DNA of 37,415 nucleotides from Leptospira biflexa (lineage in GTDB: Bacteria; Spirochaetota; Leptospiria; Turneriellales; DYLW01): the NCBI GenBank assembly GCA_020721865.1, contig DYLW01000008.1:45957-83371 (forward strand), written 5' to 3'. Positions 24,154 through 32,100 of this stretch are shown piece by piece (the first letter of the stretch is position 1; every line of letters begins with the position of its first letter). The notes under the pieces were generated by a model. That model was given only the letters and a program-made list of their open reading frames with translations, was not told the DNA's origin and did not search any database. Both the position numbers and the translations under genes were made by a program.

Positions 24154-24645
24154 TTACGGTAAAACCTGGTTTTTTTTCATCATAACCACCGCAAGAGCAG
24201 CAATCCCTTCCATACGACCCGTAAAACCCAGTTTTTCCGTGGTGGTGGCCTTCAGGGAGATATTTTCCTCCGGAGTCTGGAAAATATCCGCTATTATGGG
24301 GATCATTTTCTCAAAATATGGGTTCAATTTGGGTCTTTCCGCTATCACCGTCGCATCCAAATTGCCCAGAGAATACCCTTTCTCCCGGGCAAATTCCACA
24401 GCAAAACGCAGGAACTCCCGGCTGTCCCTGTCTTTATTTTCTTCCTGGCCCGGCGGGAAGTGATACCCAATGTCCCGGCCTCCCACCGCTCCCAGAACCG
24501 CGTCCGTAATCGCATGTAGCAATACATCCGCGTCCGAATAGCCTTCCAGAGAAAAAGGAGCGGGAATTGTCACTCCTCCCAGAATGATGGAGTCTCCTTC
24601 CGTTATCGCATGGACATCAAAACCCTGGCCGATTTTCCATTCCAT
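24154..24645 (-). CDS. ispF: 2-C-methyl-D-erythritol 2,4-cyclodiphosphate synthase
   Basis: IspF forms the cyclic diphosphate in the MEP route to isoprenoids. From the ATG at 24645 the 163 residues show GQGFDVHAI with the Asp-x-His zinc ligands, ILGGVTIP, GYSDADVLLHAITDAVLGA with the third His, GRDIGYHFPP, and near the end ISLKATTTEKLGFTGR. The open frame continues upstream into the CapD-like gene, but that part is out of family and overlaps coding sequence, so the shorter start is used. It lies eight bases after the CapD-like stop, suggesting co-transcription. Confidence 0.96.
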   Translation of the reverse strand: MEWKIGQGFDVHAITEGDSIILGGVTIPAPFSLEGYSDADVLLHAITDAVLGAVGGRDIGYHFPPGQEENKDRDSREFLRFAVEFAREKGYSLGNLDATVIAERPKLNPYFEKMIPIIADIFQTPEENISLKATTTEKLGFTGRMEGIAALAVVMMKKNQVLP

Positions 24646-24653
24646 TTTTCCGC

Positions 24654-26513
24654 TTAATCCTCCGTTTTTTCCTGCCCGGAGACCCCGCCTTCCGTGTGGT
24701 GGATAAGAAATCGTTTCCACCAAGCCAGGGAATGGTTCTCCGCCAATGCGTCCGTTACCATCTTTATGAAGTCATCCACATCCAGCTTTTTCAGATCTCT
24801 CCGTGAGCGAAAGACATAAGGATTTTCTGTTTTTACACTTCCCTTTGTCCAGAATAACTCTTCTCTCAGTTTTTCCCCCGGACGCCGCCCAATGTATTCC
24901 ATATCAATATCCTTTCCCGGAACCAGACCCGCAAGGCGGATGAGCCTTTCCGCTAATGCGGTAATTTTTACTGGCTCTCCCATATCCAGAGCCAGGATAT
25001 CCTTGCCGGTGGACTGGAGCAACGAATGGAACACCAGATGCACCGCTTCCGGAATGGTCATGAAAAATCTTTCCATGTCTGGGTGGGTGACAGTCACCGG
25101 CCCTCCAGATTGGATTTGTTCCCAGAAAAGTGGCACCACAGAACCGCTGGAACCCAAAACATTCCCAAAGCGGACAGAAACGGTTTTTAAATTCTCCGAA
25201 TGCCGGGTGCCCATATTATACGCCAGAAGTTCGGAGACCCTTTTTGTAATACCCATAATATTACGGGGGGCCACTGCTTTATCCGAAGATATATTCACCA
25301 ATTGCACCGGAAATTGGGCAGAACGGGCATAGGCGGAAATTACGCGAAACAGAGTATGGGTCCCCAGCACATTGGTGCGGATGGCTTCTGTATAGTTGAT
25401 TTCCATCAAAGGGACATGCTTGTACGCAGCTGCATGGAAAATAATGTGGGGTTTTTCACTGCGGATGATTTCCTCCACCCGCTCCCTATTCTGGATGTCC
25501 GCAATATAGCCGATGGTGGCTTGCCGGGCATATTCATCCCGGGAGAATTCTTTCTCCAGATCATAGATGCCCTTCTCCCACTGGTCCACGAATACCACCC
25601 GGCGGGGATGATACTGGAGAACCTGCCGGGCAATTTCACTGCCAATGGAACCCGCAGCACCGGTTATTATGATCCGCTTGTTGGCAAAATAATCGGCCAG
25701 AAGAGAGGAATCCAGATGGATTTCTGGACGTTTCACCAGATCTTCAATCCGTATACTACGGATATCCGGGACGATGTGTTCCGCCTTACGGGGGACAATT
25801 TTATAAATAACAGAAAACTTTTTCAAGGAATCCATTACAGATTCTATAAAATTCTTTGAAAGGGGCATGGTGAACCAGATTTCCCGTATATCATACTGGG
25901 CGACCAGTTTCTGGATATCCTTTCCTGCTTGGATCTGGTACGGACCCAGCCGGGTATGAATTTTTCTTTCGTCATTATCCACAATGGCAGAAACCCGGTA
26001 TTTTCCGGTTAAATCCGCGTCCATTAAATCCTGGAGGAGGTGCATGGCCACGGTTCCCGCCCCGTACAGCAGGATGGGAATCTCTCCGTGTTTTTTTCTG
26101 CGTCCTTCCGGATTCAGAATGAAATAAAACAGGATGCGGTTTGCCAGAGTGAGAGCCAGTAGAAAAACCACAGACAGAATAAAAATCCGGAGGGAAGAAA
26201 AGGACACCATGACTCCGGAATTAATATAAAAAGAGGCAAACCCCGCTTCCGCCAGAATAAACAGGAAATACAGAATGAAATGATTATACTGGAGGTATTT
26301 CCAGTCCGATGAATAAATCCGGGCCAGATAAAAAAAACCGGGACGGGATACGGCATGGACAGCCAGTGGCAGAAACAACCCCCATAAAATATCCTTTCCG
26401 GATGGGTACAGGAAAGCAATAAATAACCAATATAAAAGAACCAGCCCCATTTCCATGAAAATCTTTAACGGAACGGAATGGAAGGAGTATAACAAATGGG
26501 GGGAACGCATCAT
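24654..26513 (-). CDS. Membrane-bound nucleotide-sugar 4,6-dehydratase (CapD/WbpM/PglF family)
   Basis: The family converts UDP-GlcNAc to a 4-keto-6-deoxy sugar for surface polysaccharide or protein glycosylation. The 619-residue protein has about four N-terminal membrane segments within residues 1-135, a first Rossmann domain (PILLYGAGTVAMHLL near 146), and a catalytic short-chain dehydrogenase domain. The latter starts with IIITGAAGSIGSEI near 282 and has HAAAYKHVPLME, the SSDKAV site near 409 and MGITKR near 420, where Asp-Lys and Met-x-x-x-Lys replace the Tyr-x-x-x-Lys of ordinary members. The C-terminal part has GRRPGEKLREELFW. Its ATG overlaps the stop of the REC-cyclase by one base. 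The exact sugar product cannot be read from sequence. Confidence 0.9.
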   Translation of the reverse strand: MMRSPHLLYSFHSVPLKIFMEMGLVLLYWLFIAFLYPSGKDILWGLFLPLAVHAVSRPGFFYLARIYSSDWKYLQYNHFILYFLFILAEAGFASFYINSGVMVSFSSLRIFILSVVFLLALTLANRILFYFILNPEGRRKKHGEIPILLYGAGTVAMHLLQDLMDADLTGKYRVSAIVDNDERKIHTRLGPYQIQAGKDIQKLVAQYDIREIWFTMPLSKNFIESVMDSLKKFSVIYKIVPRKAEHIVPDIRSIRIEDLVKRPEIHLDSSLLADYFANKRIIITGAAGSIGSEIARQVLQYHPRRVVFVDQWEKGIYDLEKEFSRDEYARQATIGYIADIQNRERVEEIIRSEKPHIIFHAAAYKHVPLMEINYTEAIRTNVLGTHTLFRVISAYARSAQFPVQLVNISSDKAVAPRNIMGITKRVSELLAYNMGTRHSENLKTVSVRFGNVLGSSGSVVPLFWEQIQSGGPVTVTHPDMERFFMTIPEAVHLVFHSLLQSTGKDILALDMGEPVKITALAERLIRLAGLVPGKDIDMEYIGRRPGEKLREELFWTKGSVKTENPYVFRSRRDLKKLDVDDFIKMVTDALAENHSLAWWKRFLIHHTEGGVSGQEKTED

Positions 26514-27679
26514 CAGAAAAATTCCACATCCCCTGCGGCGTCTTTATCCATCCCGTTTTCTCCAGAAAGCTCCTCCATCTTGCTTTCCAGAAGACCATGA
26601 ACGGCATAAATGGCCAATTCTCCAATCCGCCCCCGGATATGGCTGAAATTCATTTTTTCTGCGTTAATATACTCACTGGTTTCCGCATAAGTATTCTCCT
26701 CAATCAGAACATTACTGGTGGCTTCCTTTGTGAGACTTTGCAGGCGTGCAGCAATATTGACCGCATCCCCCAGAACGGTGTATTCCATGCGGTGTTTGGA
26801 TCCGATATTTCCGGCAAAAACTTTTCCCGTGGCCACTCCAATCCCACAAGAAATGGGGCCATCCAGATATTCCGGAATATTGCGATTAAATTCATCAATA
26901 AATACCAGTATATCCATGGAACAGTGTACCGCATGCAGAGCGTCATTGGTATACACCACCGGCGTTCCAAAGGTGGCCAGAATTCCATCTCCCAGGAATT
27001 TATTCACCGATCCAAAATGCCGGTAAATGATGTTGGTCACATTTTCCAGTACTTGGCTCAACAAATCGGCAAACTGGGATGGCCCCAGGGTTTCCGCCAG
27101 AGTGGTGGAATTCCTCAGGTCAAAGAACATCATGGTAGCATAGGCATCTATCCCCCCTATTTCCGCAAAATCTTTCCTCTTTAATATTTGTTCCATGACA
27201 TCGGAGGAGAAAAACCGTGCCATAGATTCCTTTTCCCGCTCCAACTGGGTTTTTGCCTGGAAGAGCTTATTATGCCGGTCTTTCACATCTATCAGATTGG
27301 CGATTTTTAATGCCAGTTCAATACTCCGGATGGGTTTAAAAATGATATCCAATGCACCGCTGGCCAGTCCTTCAATGGCCGTCTCTTTAGAGGTATCCGC
27401 CGTCATCAGAAGAACCATTATATCCTCTTCCAGAAGATTATTTACCCGGAGCTGGCGGAGTATTTCATAACCATGCAGATCCGGAAGATGGATATCCAGA
27501 ATCAATATGGCCGGTTTCCATTCCATGGCAAGGGAAAGTCCTTTTTTCCCCTGGGAAATAATTTTTATGTGGAAACGGAAACGGGTTATTTCTTTTAAAT
27601 CCAGCAGCATTTTTTTTAACAACCTCTGCTGGATTTCATCATCCTCAATGATCAGTATACGGATATGGTTCTTCTCCAT
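26513..27679 (-). CDS. Response-regulator / class III nucleotidyl cyclase fusion
   Basis: The protein has 388 residues from the ATG at 27679; the frame's upstream extension is not receiver-like. The receiver (about 1-130) has IIEDDE, phospho-acceptor Asp62 in LILDIHLPD and Lys115 in FKP. A short coiled linker leads to the class III cyclase domain (about 178-350). There Asp187 in MFFDLRNST and Asp231 in FLGDGILATFG are the metal aspartates, Lys227 fits the base-binding Lys, and YTVLGDAVNIAARL carries the Thr/Asp and Asn of adenylate-type enzymes. It probably makes cAMP on phosphorylation of the receiver by an unknown kinase. Its stop overlaps the start of the CapD-like gene by one base. The cyclic-nucleotide-binding-like protein at 32101-34722 is a possible effector. 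Confidence 0.88.
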   Translation of the reverse strand: MEKNHIRILIIEDDEIQQRLLKKMLLDLKEITRFRFHIKIISQGKKGLSLAMEWKPAILILDIHLPDLHGYEILRQLRVNNLLEEDIMVLLMTADTSKETAIEGLASGALDIIFKPIRSIELALKIANLIDVKDRHNKLFQAKTQLEREKESMARFFSSDVMEQILKRKDFAEIGGIDAYATMMFFDLRNSTTLAETLGPSQFADLLSQVLENVTNIIYRHFGSVNKFLGDGILATFGTPVVYTNDALHAVHCSMDILVFIDEFNRNIPEYLDGPISCGIGVATGKVFAGNIGSKHRMEYTVLGDAVNIAARLQSLTKEATSNVLIEENTYAETSEYINAEKMNFSHIRGRIGELAIYAVHGLLESKMEELSGENGMDKDAAGDVEFF

Positions 27680-27756
27680 AATAACACGGAATATGTGTAC
27701 ATGGAAACGACGTAAAGGAAAAAAGTGGCTATTCACCGCCTTTTTTCCAGCCGCCT

Positions 27757-30700
27757 TTAATCCACATAGGAAATGAGAGTATCCATAAGTATTTTCAACT
27801 GCAGGGAAATGGGAATCGCCGGCCCTTTTTTGCCACTCATTTTTCCATCCGCCAAAAAGTCAATTTCCGGAGATTTCTTGCTTTCCATTCCGTTGGGTAA
27901 AACCGCAGAAAGGGCGGCATAATACTTCTGACCTTTTTTCAGGTTTTGGCTGAAAAATGTGGTTCCCGTCACCGCGATGGGCTTGCCGTATTTTCCGGGT
28001 TCAGAAGCAATATACAGATGATATCGTGCCGCATTTTTCACCGGTTCCCAATGAAAATAGGTTCCCTCCTCTTCAAATTTGGACATTTTTTTATTGGGGA
28101 TATTATACAGTGCCATAAACCCTTGGGGGGAGGAAACGGAGCGGACAATTTCCGGAGTGGGCTTGGGATCACTTTTTTCCACAACATAAGGAGGGTGTGC
28201 CAGAGAACGTGCCGTTTTTTCCAGATCCACTGGAATTTTTTCTCCCTGGAAAAAAGCAATGAAAACCGTAAACTGGTGTTCATACCCGTTGAATGTGGGG
28301 CCGGCGGTGGCATACTGCTCTCCGGTGATAAAAGCAGAATCAAATCCATTTCCGTTTCCCCAAGTGGGTTGGGTATACTGCCGCCCAAAGTACGTGCCAA
28401 ACGGATTCACCGCCATTGCCAAATCCCCCGGATTGGTCATTTTCATGGGGGCAAAAGCAAAATTGGCCAGCACCGTGGTGTCATAAGCCACCAGAACCCC
28501 TTTCTTCCGGGCGGTGGAAACCAGACCCACATATTCCGCTGTGATGTGGTTATTGATATTATCCAGCTCCGCGTTCCGGGAAACCCGCCGAAAATAATCC
28601 ACCAGATAAGAACTTTCCACTTCCAGATAATTCCGCTTGAGAATTTTAAACGGGGCATCCTCGGTGGCCTCTTGGGCGAAAAGCAACTCGGCGGGCATGA
28701 CCTCAAACCAGCCTTTATCTATTTTCCGGGCCAATGACGGGATATGTCCTTTGATCACATCTTCTCTTCTGGTTTCCGGATAGCGGATGGAAGCATCCTG
28801 GATCAGGAACGGAACTCCCTCCACCAGACTGAAGGTATACATAAAATCCCCTTTACGCACATTTTCCGGAAGCAGGATATCCCCGGAAATCCGCACGGAA
28901 ACCACCCCGGCTTTCCCGTCTTTTATGATACCCACCTTATGATTGGATGAGGTTATAATTTTTCCGTTGTAGTGAATTTTGGGAAGAAGGCTGTTTTTCT
29001 CCAGTTGCTTTTCTCCCCCGGTGGAAACCTCTGTGATATTCCCACTCTCATCCCAGGACAGAGTGATCAGACCATTGGTGATGCTTTTTCCGGAAACGGT
29101 GGTTTTATACGAGCCGGAGGAAGCCGGAATTCCATAAAAAAGGGAAGAACTTTTTTTATGGAAACTGCCATCGCCCTGGACATAAAAACGCAGAGTAATA
29201 ATATTTCCAGCTATTTCACAGGGAAGCGGAAATGCCTCCACCCTCTTACCCGATGGGTCCGCAAGGTAAAAAGATTCTTTCTTTCCGGAGATTTCTTTTA
29301 TACTGCCGGCATTTATTTTTTTCAGAAGAGAAGGAATGTCCTGGCGTATTTTCAGAATTTTTCCGGCACCAGCCACATCCTTTTCCAGCTCCAGGGAAAT
29401 AAAGGATTCCACCAATATGGCATCGTTCACGGGTGCCGGATTGGCAATGGACGCCATCAATTTCATGCGGGTTTTGTTTTCCATATCTGTGGAGGCGGCA
29501 TTCATATTGTTTATGATGCCCTCCACCACTCTTTCCCGTGCCCGTGCCAGATACGGAGTGGCCATCCCAAAATTGGTGGTGGATAGAAGACGCAGGCGGT
29601 TCTGGTAGGATTTGTCCGCAACGCCCTTCATATCCCCCGGCACTGCCCCGTAAACCGCTTCCACCAGATCATGCACCCGGCGGTCATGTTCCAGATATTT
29701 CCAATATGTGGAGGAATAGGCTTTTTCTGCCCAGTTGTTGTATCCGTTGAAACTGCCGTCCGCAGTATCCTGACCAAATTCCACCTCACCCACCGGTTTA
29801 TGCGTAGCCATATACTCTTTTAAGGTAGTAAATTTCACAAAATCCAGATCCTGGATATCCCCAATCAACTGGTCCAGACCGCCGGTATTGGGCAGAGATT
29901 TCAGATAGTCCGGGAGGGCCAGCCCATACCAGAAATTGTCATCGGCGTCAAAGTTTATGAACAGAAGCACATCCGAATCTATATTTCCACGCCTCTGCTC
30001 CCGATTCAGCTCCTGCACCCAGCGACGCAGACTCACGTTTTCCACCAGATCCCCAATATTATAGGTGGGTATGACCACCATTTTCTCTTTGGTGTCTTTG
30101 TTCACGTAATAGAGAGGATTATGAGCCTCTTTGCGGGACAACTCCCGGGAGAAAACCCGAAAAGTATCAAACGTAATGGCACTATAATACATACTCATGG
30201 AATCAATGCCCATCTTTTGGTAAAGCCGGTAGTTCCCCGGAGTATACATCATTTCCTGGGGACGCACAGTGGGGGTATAACTGCCAAAAAGATCTTTTAT
30301 TCCGCTTTTGGCGGGATTGGATATGGCCTTATGGAGAGAATCCTCAAACTCTTTTTCATTCATGGCGGAGGAAAGACCATTATTATAGCTCATGATAATC
30401 ATTTCGTCATTATTTTTGTTTACCCGCCGGCGGAGATCCTGAATTATATCCGGTGCATTTGCGGGAATGGTTCCCTGCAAGGTGAACAAATTTTCAATGT
30501 CCCAAACCCCTCGGACCGGAACCCCGGCTTTGTTATACTTATCCAACACTCGAATGGTATTACGAATCACCCGAATATCCTTGCCAAAACCCGCTTCATC
30601 ATTGGTGTCAATCCGGAAGGAATGATACATATTCCCATGAAAACCAAATGCAACATACACCTTATGTTTTGTCTCCCCGCCAATGAGGGACAGTCTGGGA

Positions 30701-30777
30701 AAAAGAATCACCCAGAGTAGATAAAGCACCAAGGCAATGCCCGCATATTTAACCAAATTCCATATAATTTTCTTCAT
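27757..30777 (-). CDS. Large membrane-anchored glycosidase/deacetylase-like protein
   Basis: A 1006-residue protein from the ATG at 30777, with AAGGTGG six bases upstream. A single N-terminal membrane segment (KYAGIALVLYLLWVILF) anchors a large, presumably periplasmic part. The first 300 residues resemble the (beta/alpha)7 barrels of GH38/GH57 and related deacetylases: VYVAFGFHGNMYHSFRIDTN, VPVRGVWDIENLF, IIMSYNNGLSS and VRPQEMMYTPG. A central beta-rich part follows (VTLSWDESGNIT-like strands, GPTFNGYEHQFTVF). The end (about 905-990) looks like a fibronectin type III domain (WEPVKNAARYHLYIA). Substrate and catalytic residues cannot be assigned. It lies 77 bases ahead of the REC-cyclase gene on the same strand and diverges from the GHKL gene. 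Confidence 0.55.
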   Translation of the reverse strand: MKKIIWNLVKYAGIALVLYLLWVILFPRLSLIGGETKHKVYVAFGFHGNMYHSFRIDTNDEAGFGKDIRVIRNTIRVLDKYNKAGVPVRGVWDIENLFTLQGTIPANAPDIIQDLRRRVNKNNDEMIIMSYNNGLSSAMNEKEFEDSLHKAISNPAKSGIKDLFGSYTPTVRPQEMMYTPGNYRLYQKMGIDSMSMYYSAITFDTFRVFSRELSRKEAHNPLYYVNKDTKEKMVVIPTYNIGDLVENVSLRRWVQELNREQRRGNIDSDVLLFINFDADDNFWYGLALPDYLKSLPNTGGLDQLIGDIQDLDFVKFTTLKEYMATHKPVGEVEFGQDTADGSFNGYNNWAEKAYSSTYWKYLEHDRRVHDLVEAVYGAVPGDMKGVADKSYQNRLRLLSTTNFGMATPYLARARERVVEGIINNMNAASTDMENKTRMKLMASIANPAPVNDAILVESFISLELEKDVAGAGKILKIRQDIPSLLKKINAGSIKEISGKKESFYLADPSGKRVEAFPLPCEIAGNIITLRFYVQGDGSFHKKSSSLFYGIPASSGSYKTTVSGKSITNGLITLSWDESGNITEVSTGGEKQLEKNSLLPKIHYNGKIITSSNHKVGIIKDGKAGVVSVRISGDILLPENVRKGDFMYTFSLVEGVPFLIQDASIRYPETRREDVIKGHIPSLARKIDKGWFEVMPAELLFAQEATEDAPFKILKRNYLEVESSYLVDYFRRVSRNAELDNINNHITAEYVGLVSTARKKGVLVAYDTTVLANFAFAPMKMTNPGDLAMAVNPFGTYFGRQYTQPTWGNGNGFDSAFITGEQYATAGPTFNGYEHQFTVFIAFFQGEKIPVDLEKTARSLAHPPYVVEKSDPKPTPEIVRSVSSPQGFMALYNIPNKKMSKFEEEGTYFHWEPVKNAARYHLYIASEPGKYGKPIAVTGTTFFSQNLKKGQKYYAALSAVLPNGMESKKSPEIDFLADGKMSGKKGPAIPISLQLKILMDTLISYVD

Positions 30778-30900
30778 GAATTCCACCTTTGATATTTGTG
30801 AAACATCCTATCATTTATATGTAAAAGCGTAAAGCAAAAAAGAAAAATAATATTTGACCGGGATACTAAAATCACCACAGCGGATACAAGGGTATCGGGG

Positions 30901-31590
30901 ATGGATAACAAAGTACGAGATAAAATCAATGAAGCAGTGGCAAAAAACCAGCCAATAAAAATACGTCTGTATGCCCTTCTCCCCAAAACAGAAGAAGAAC
31001 TCAACTATATCACCACCCACATTTTGGAAGTCAACGGAAAGGATCATCTGCTCAGTGCGGTTTATACCGCTGTAAAAGAACTTGCACTGAATGGTGCCAA
31101 GGCCAATATAAAGAGGATATTCTTTGAGGAAAAGAGAGCCGATTTCGCTACCAATGAAGACTATGAAAAAGCTATGCAGGGATTTAAAGCAGAATTGAAT
31201 ACAAAAAAAATATTTGATTATGCCCTCAAAGCGAAAGACAAAAACCTGTATGTGGATGTAAACTTTGACTATAATCCGGATCGTCTGATTTTGAGGGTTG
31301 TCAATAACTCTTTTTTATCTCCCCAGGAAGACGCCCGTATCCGGCAGAAATTTAAAGACGGCACCAAATACGATAACATCGCAGAATTTTACATGGCCAC
31401 AATGGATAACGCAGAAGGGGCAGGCATGGGCATTACGCTTATTATGATGCTGCTGAAGGCAGAAGGAATTGATCCTCATTCCTTTACCATTGTCTCTGAT
31501 TTTAAAACAAAAACAGAAGCCAAACTGGAGTTTCCTTTCCGAGAATCCCATCTGACGTCCCGGGAACAGTTTGAGAAGACAGAGACTTAA
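30901..31590 (+). CDS. Stand-alone GHKL ATPase (histidine-kinase-like)
   Basis: The 229 residues contain an N-box-like helix (YTAVKELALNGAKANIKR, Glu60 and Asn64) and a glycine box (NAEGAGMGITLIMMLL) typical of the GHKL fold. There is no dimerisation/phospho-acceptor His domain and no sensor. RLILRVVNNS stands where the G1 Asp-x-Gly-x-Gly would be, and that motif is missing. Similar short GHKL proteins occur in spirochaetes and resemble anti-sigma kinases or histidine-kinase catalytic domains. The start at ATG 30901 has GGGG directly upstream. It is divergent from the large glycosidase-like gene and overlaps fur by four bases at the 3' end. Nucleotide binding is likely; the partner is unknown. 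Confidence 0.65.
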   Translation: MDNKVRDKINEAVAKNQPIKIRLYALLPKTEEELNYITTHILEVNGKDHLLSAVYTAVKELALNGAKANIKRIFFEEKRADFATNEDYEKAMQGFKAELNTKKIFDYALKAKDKNLYVDVNFDYNPDRLILRVVNNSFLSPQEDARIRQKFKDGTKYDNIAEFYMATMDNAEGAGMGITLIMMLLKAEGIDPHSFTIVSDFKTKTEAKLEFPFRESHLTSREQFEKTET

Positions 31591-32051
31591 TTCCGTTTAT
31601 TTTCTTTCCGGCAATCTGAGCATATTCCGTAAAAATTCAAGACATGATTCTCCACGATAAAGTCATTCTCCTTCTCAATATGCTCCCGAATTGCGTTTAA
31701 TCTTTCATCTGTGAACTCAACAATCTTCCCACATTGACTGCAAATGATATGATCATGGTCATGGTGGCCGGGAACATGCTCAAAGTGCTTGTATCCCTTC
31801 CCAAAATCATGTTCAATGAGCAACCCCAGATCCAGCATCATCTGGATCACCCTGTATGCTGTGGCAGAAGAGATTCTTTTCCCTTCCTCATGGAATCCCG
31901 CAATCAGATCATCCACAGTAAAATGACTGTGTACTTGAAAAATCCAGCGGGCAATTTCATCTCTCTGGGGAGTGGATTTTAACCCCTTCTTCAGCATTTT
32001 CTGGTGCATCAAGGCCATTTCTTTGGAGATATCGATTATTTCTTCTTTCAT
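31587..32051 (-). CDS. fur: Fur-family metalloregulator
   Basis: Fur/PerR/Zur proteins repress target genes in response to iron, peroxide or zinc. The 154-residue protein has the winged helix (STPQRDEIARWIF; HFTVDDLIAG; ISSATAYRVIQMMLDLGLL), the His-rich regulatory region FEHVPGHHDHDHIIC, and two Cys-x-x-Cys pairs (CSQC, CSDC) for structural zinc. Which metal it senses cannot be decided here. It starts 49 bases after the upstream gene and has its own apparent promoter with a palindrome over the -10, consistent with autoregulation. Confidence 0.93.
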   Translation of the reverse strand: MKEEIIDISKEMALMHQKMLKKGLKSTPQRDEIARWIFQVHSHFTVDDLIAGFHEEGKRISSATAYRVIQMMLDLGLLIEHDFGKGYKHFEHVPGHHDHDHIICSQCGKIVEFTDERLNAIREHIEKENDFIVENHVLNFYGICSDCRKENKRN

Positions 32052-32058
32052 GGTTCTC

Positions 32059-32094
32059 TATAATATTATAATCATAAAAGGCATCTGCGTCCAA
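32059..32094 (-). promoter_or_regulatory. fur promoter with palindrome over the -10
   Basis: On the minus strand TTGGAC (32094-32089) and TATAAT (32070-32065) are separated by 18 bases, a near-consensus sigma-70 promoter. The 12-bp palindrome TATAATATTATA (32059-32070) covers the -10 and could be a repressor site, most simply for Fur itself. The fur ATG at 32051 lies just downstream, so the leader would be very short. Confidence 0.6.
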
Positions 32095-32100
32095 AAGAAA

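Noticed and set aside
24646..24723. Longer ispF start
   Set aside because: The extension overlaps the CapD-like coding sequence and is out of family; IspF begins at 24645.
28972..29586. Plus-strand open frame opposite the large glycosidase-like gene
   Set aside because: Composition looks antisense, no ribosome-binding site is evident, and the opposite frame is continuous over 1000 codons.
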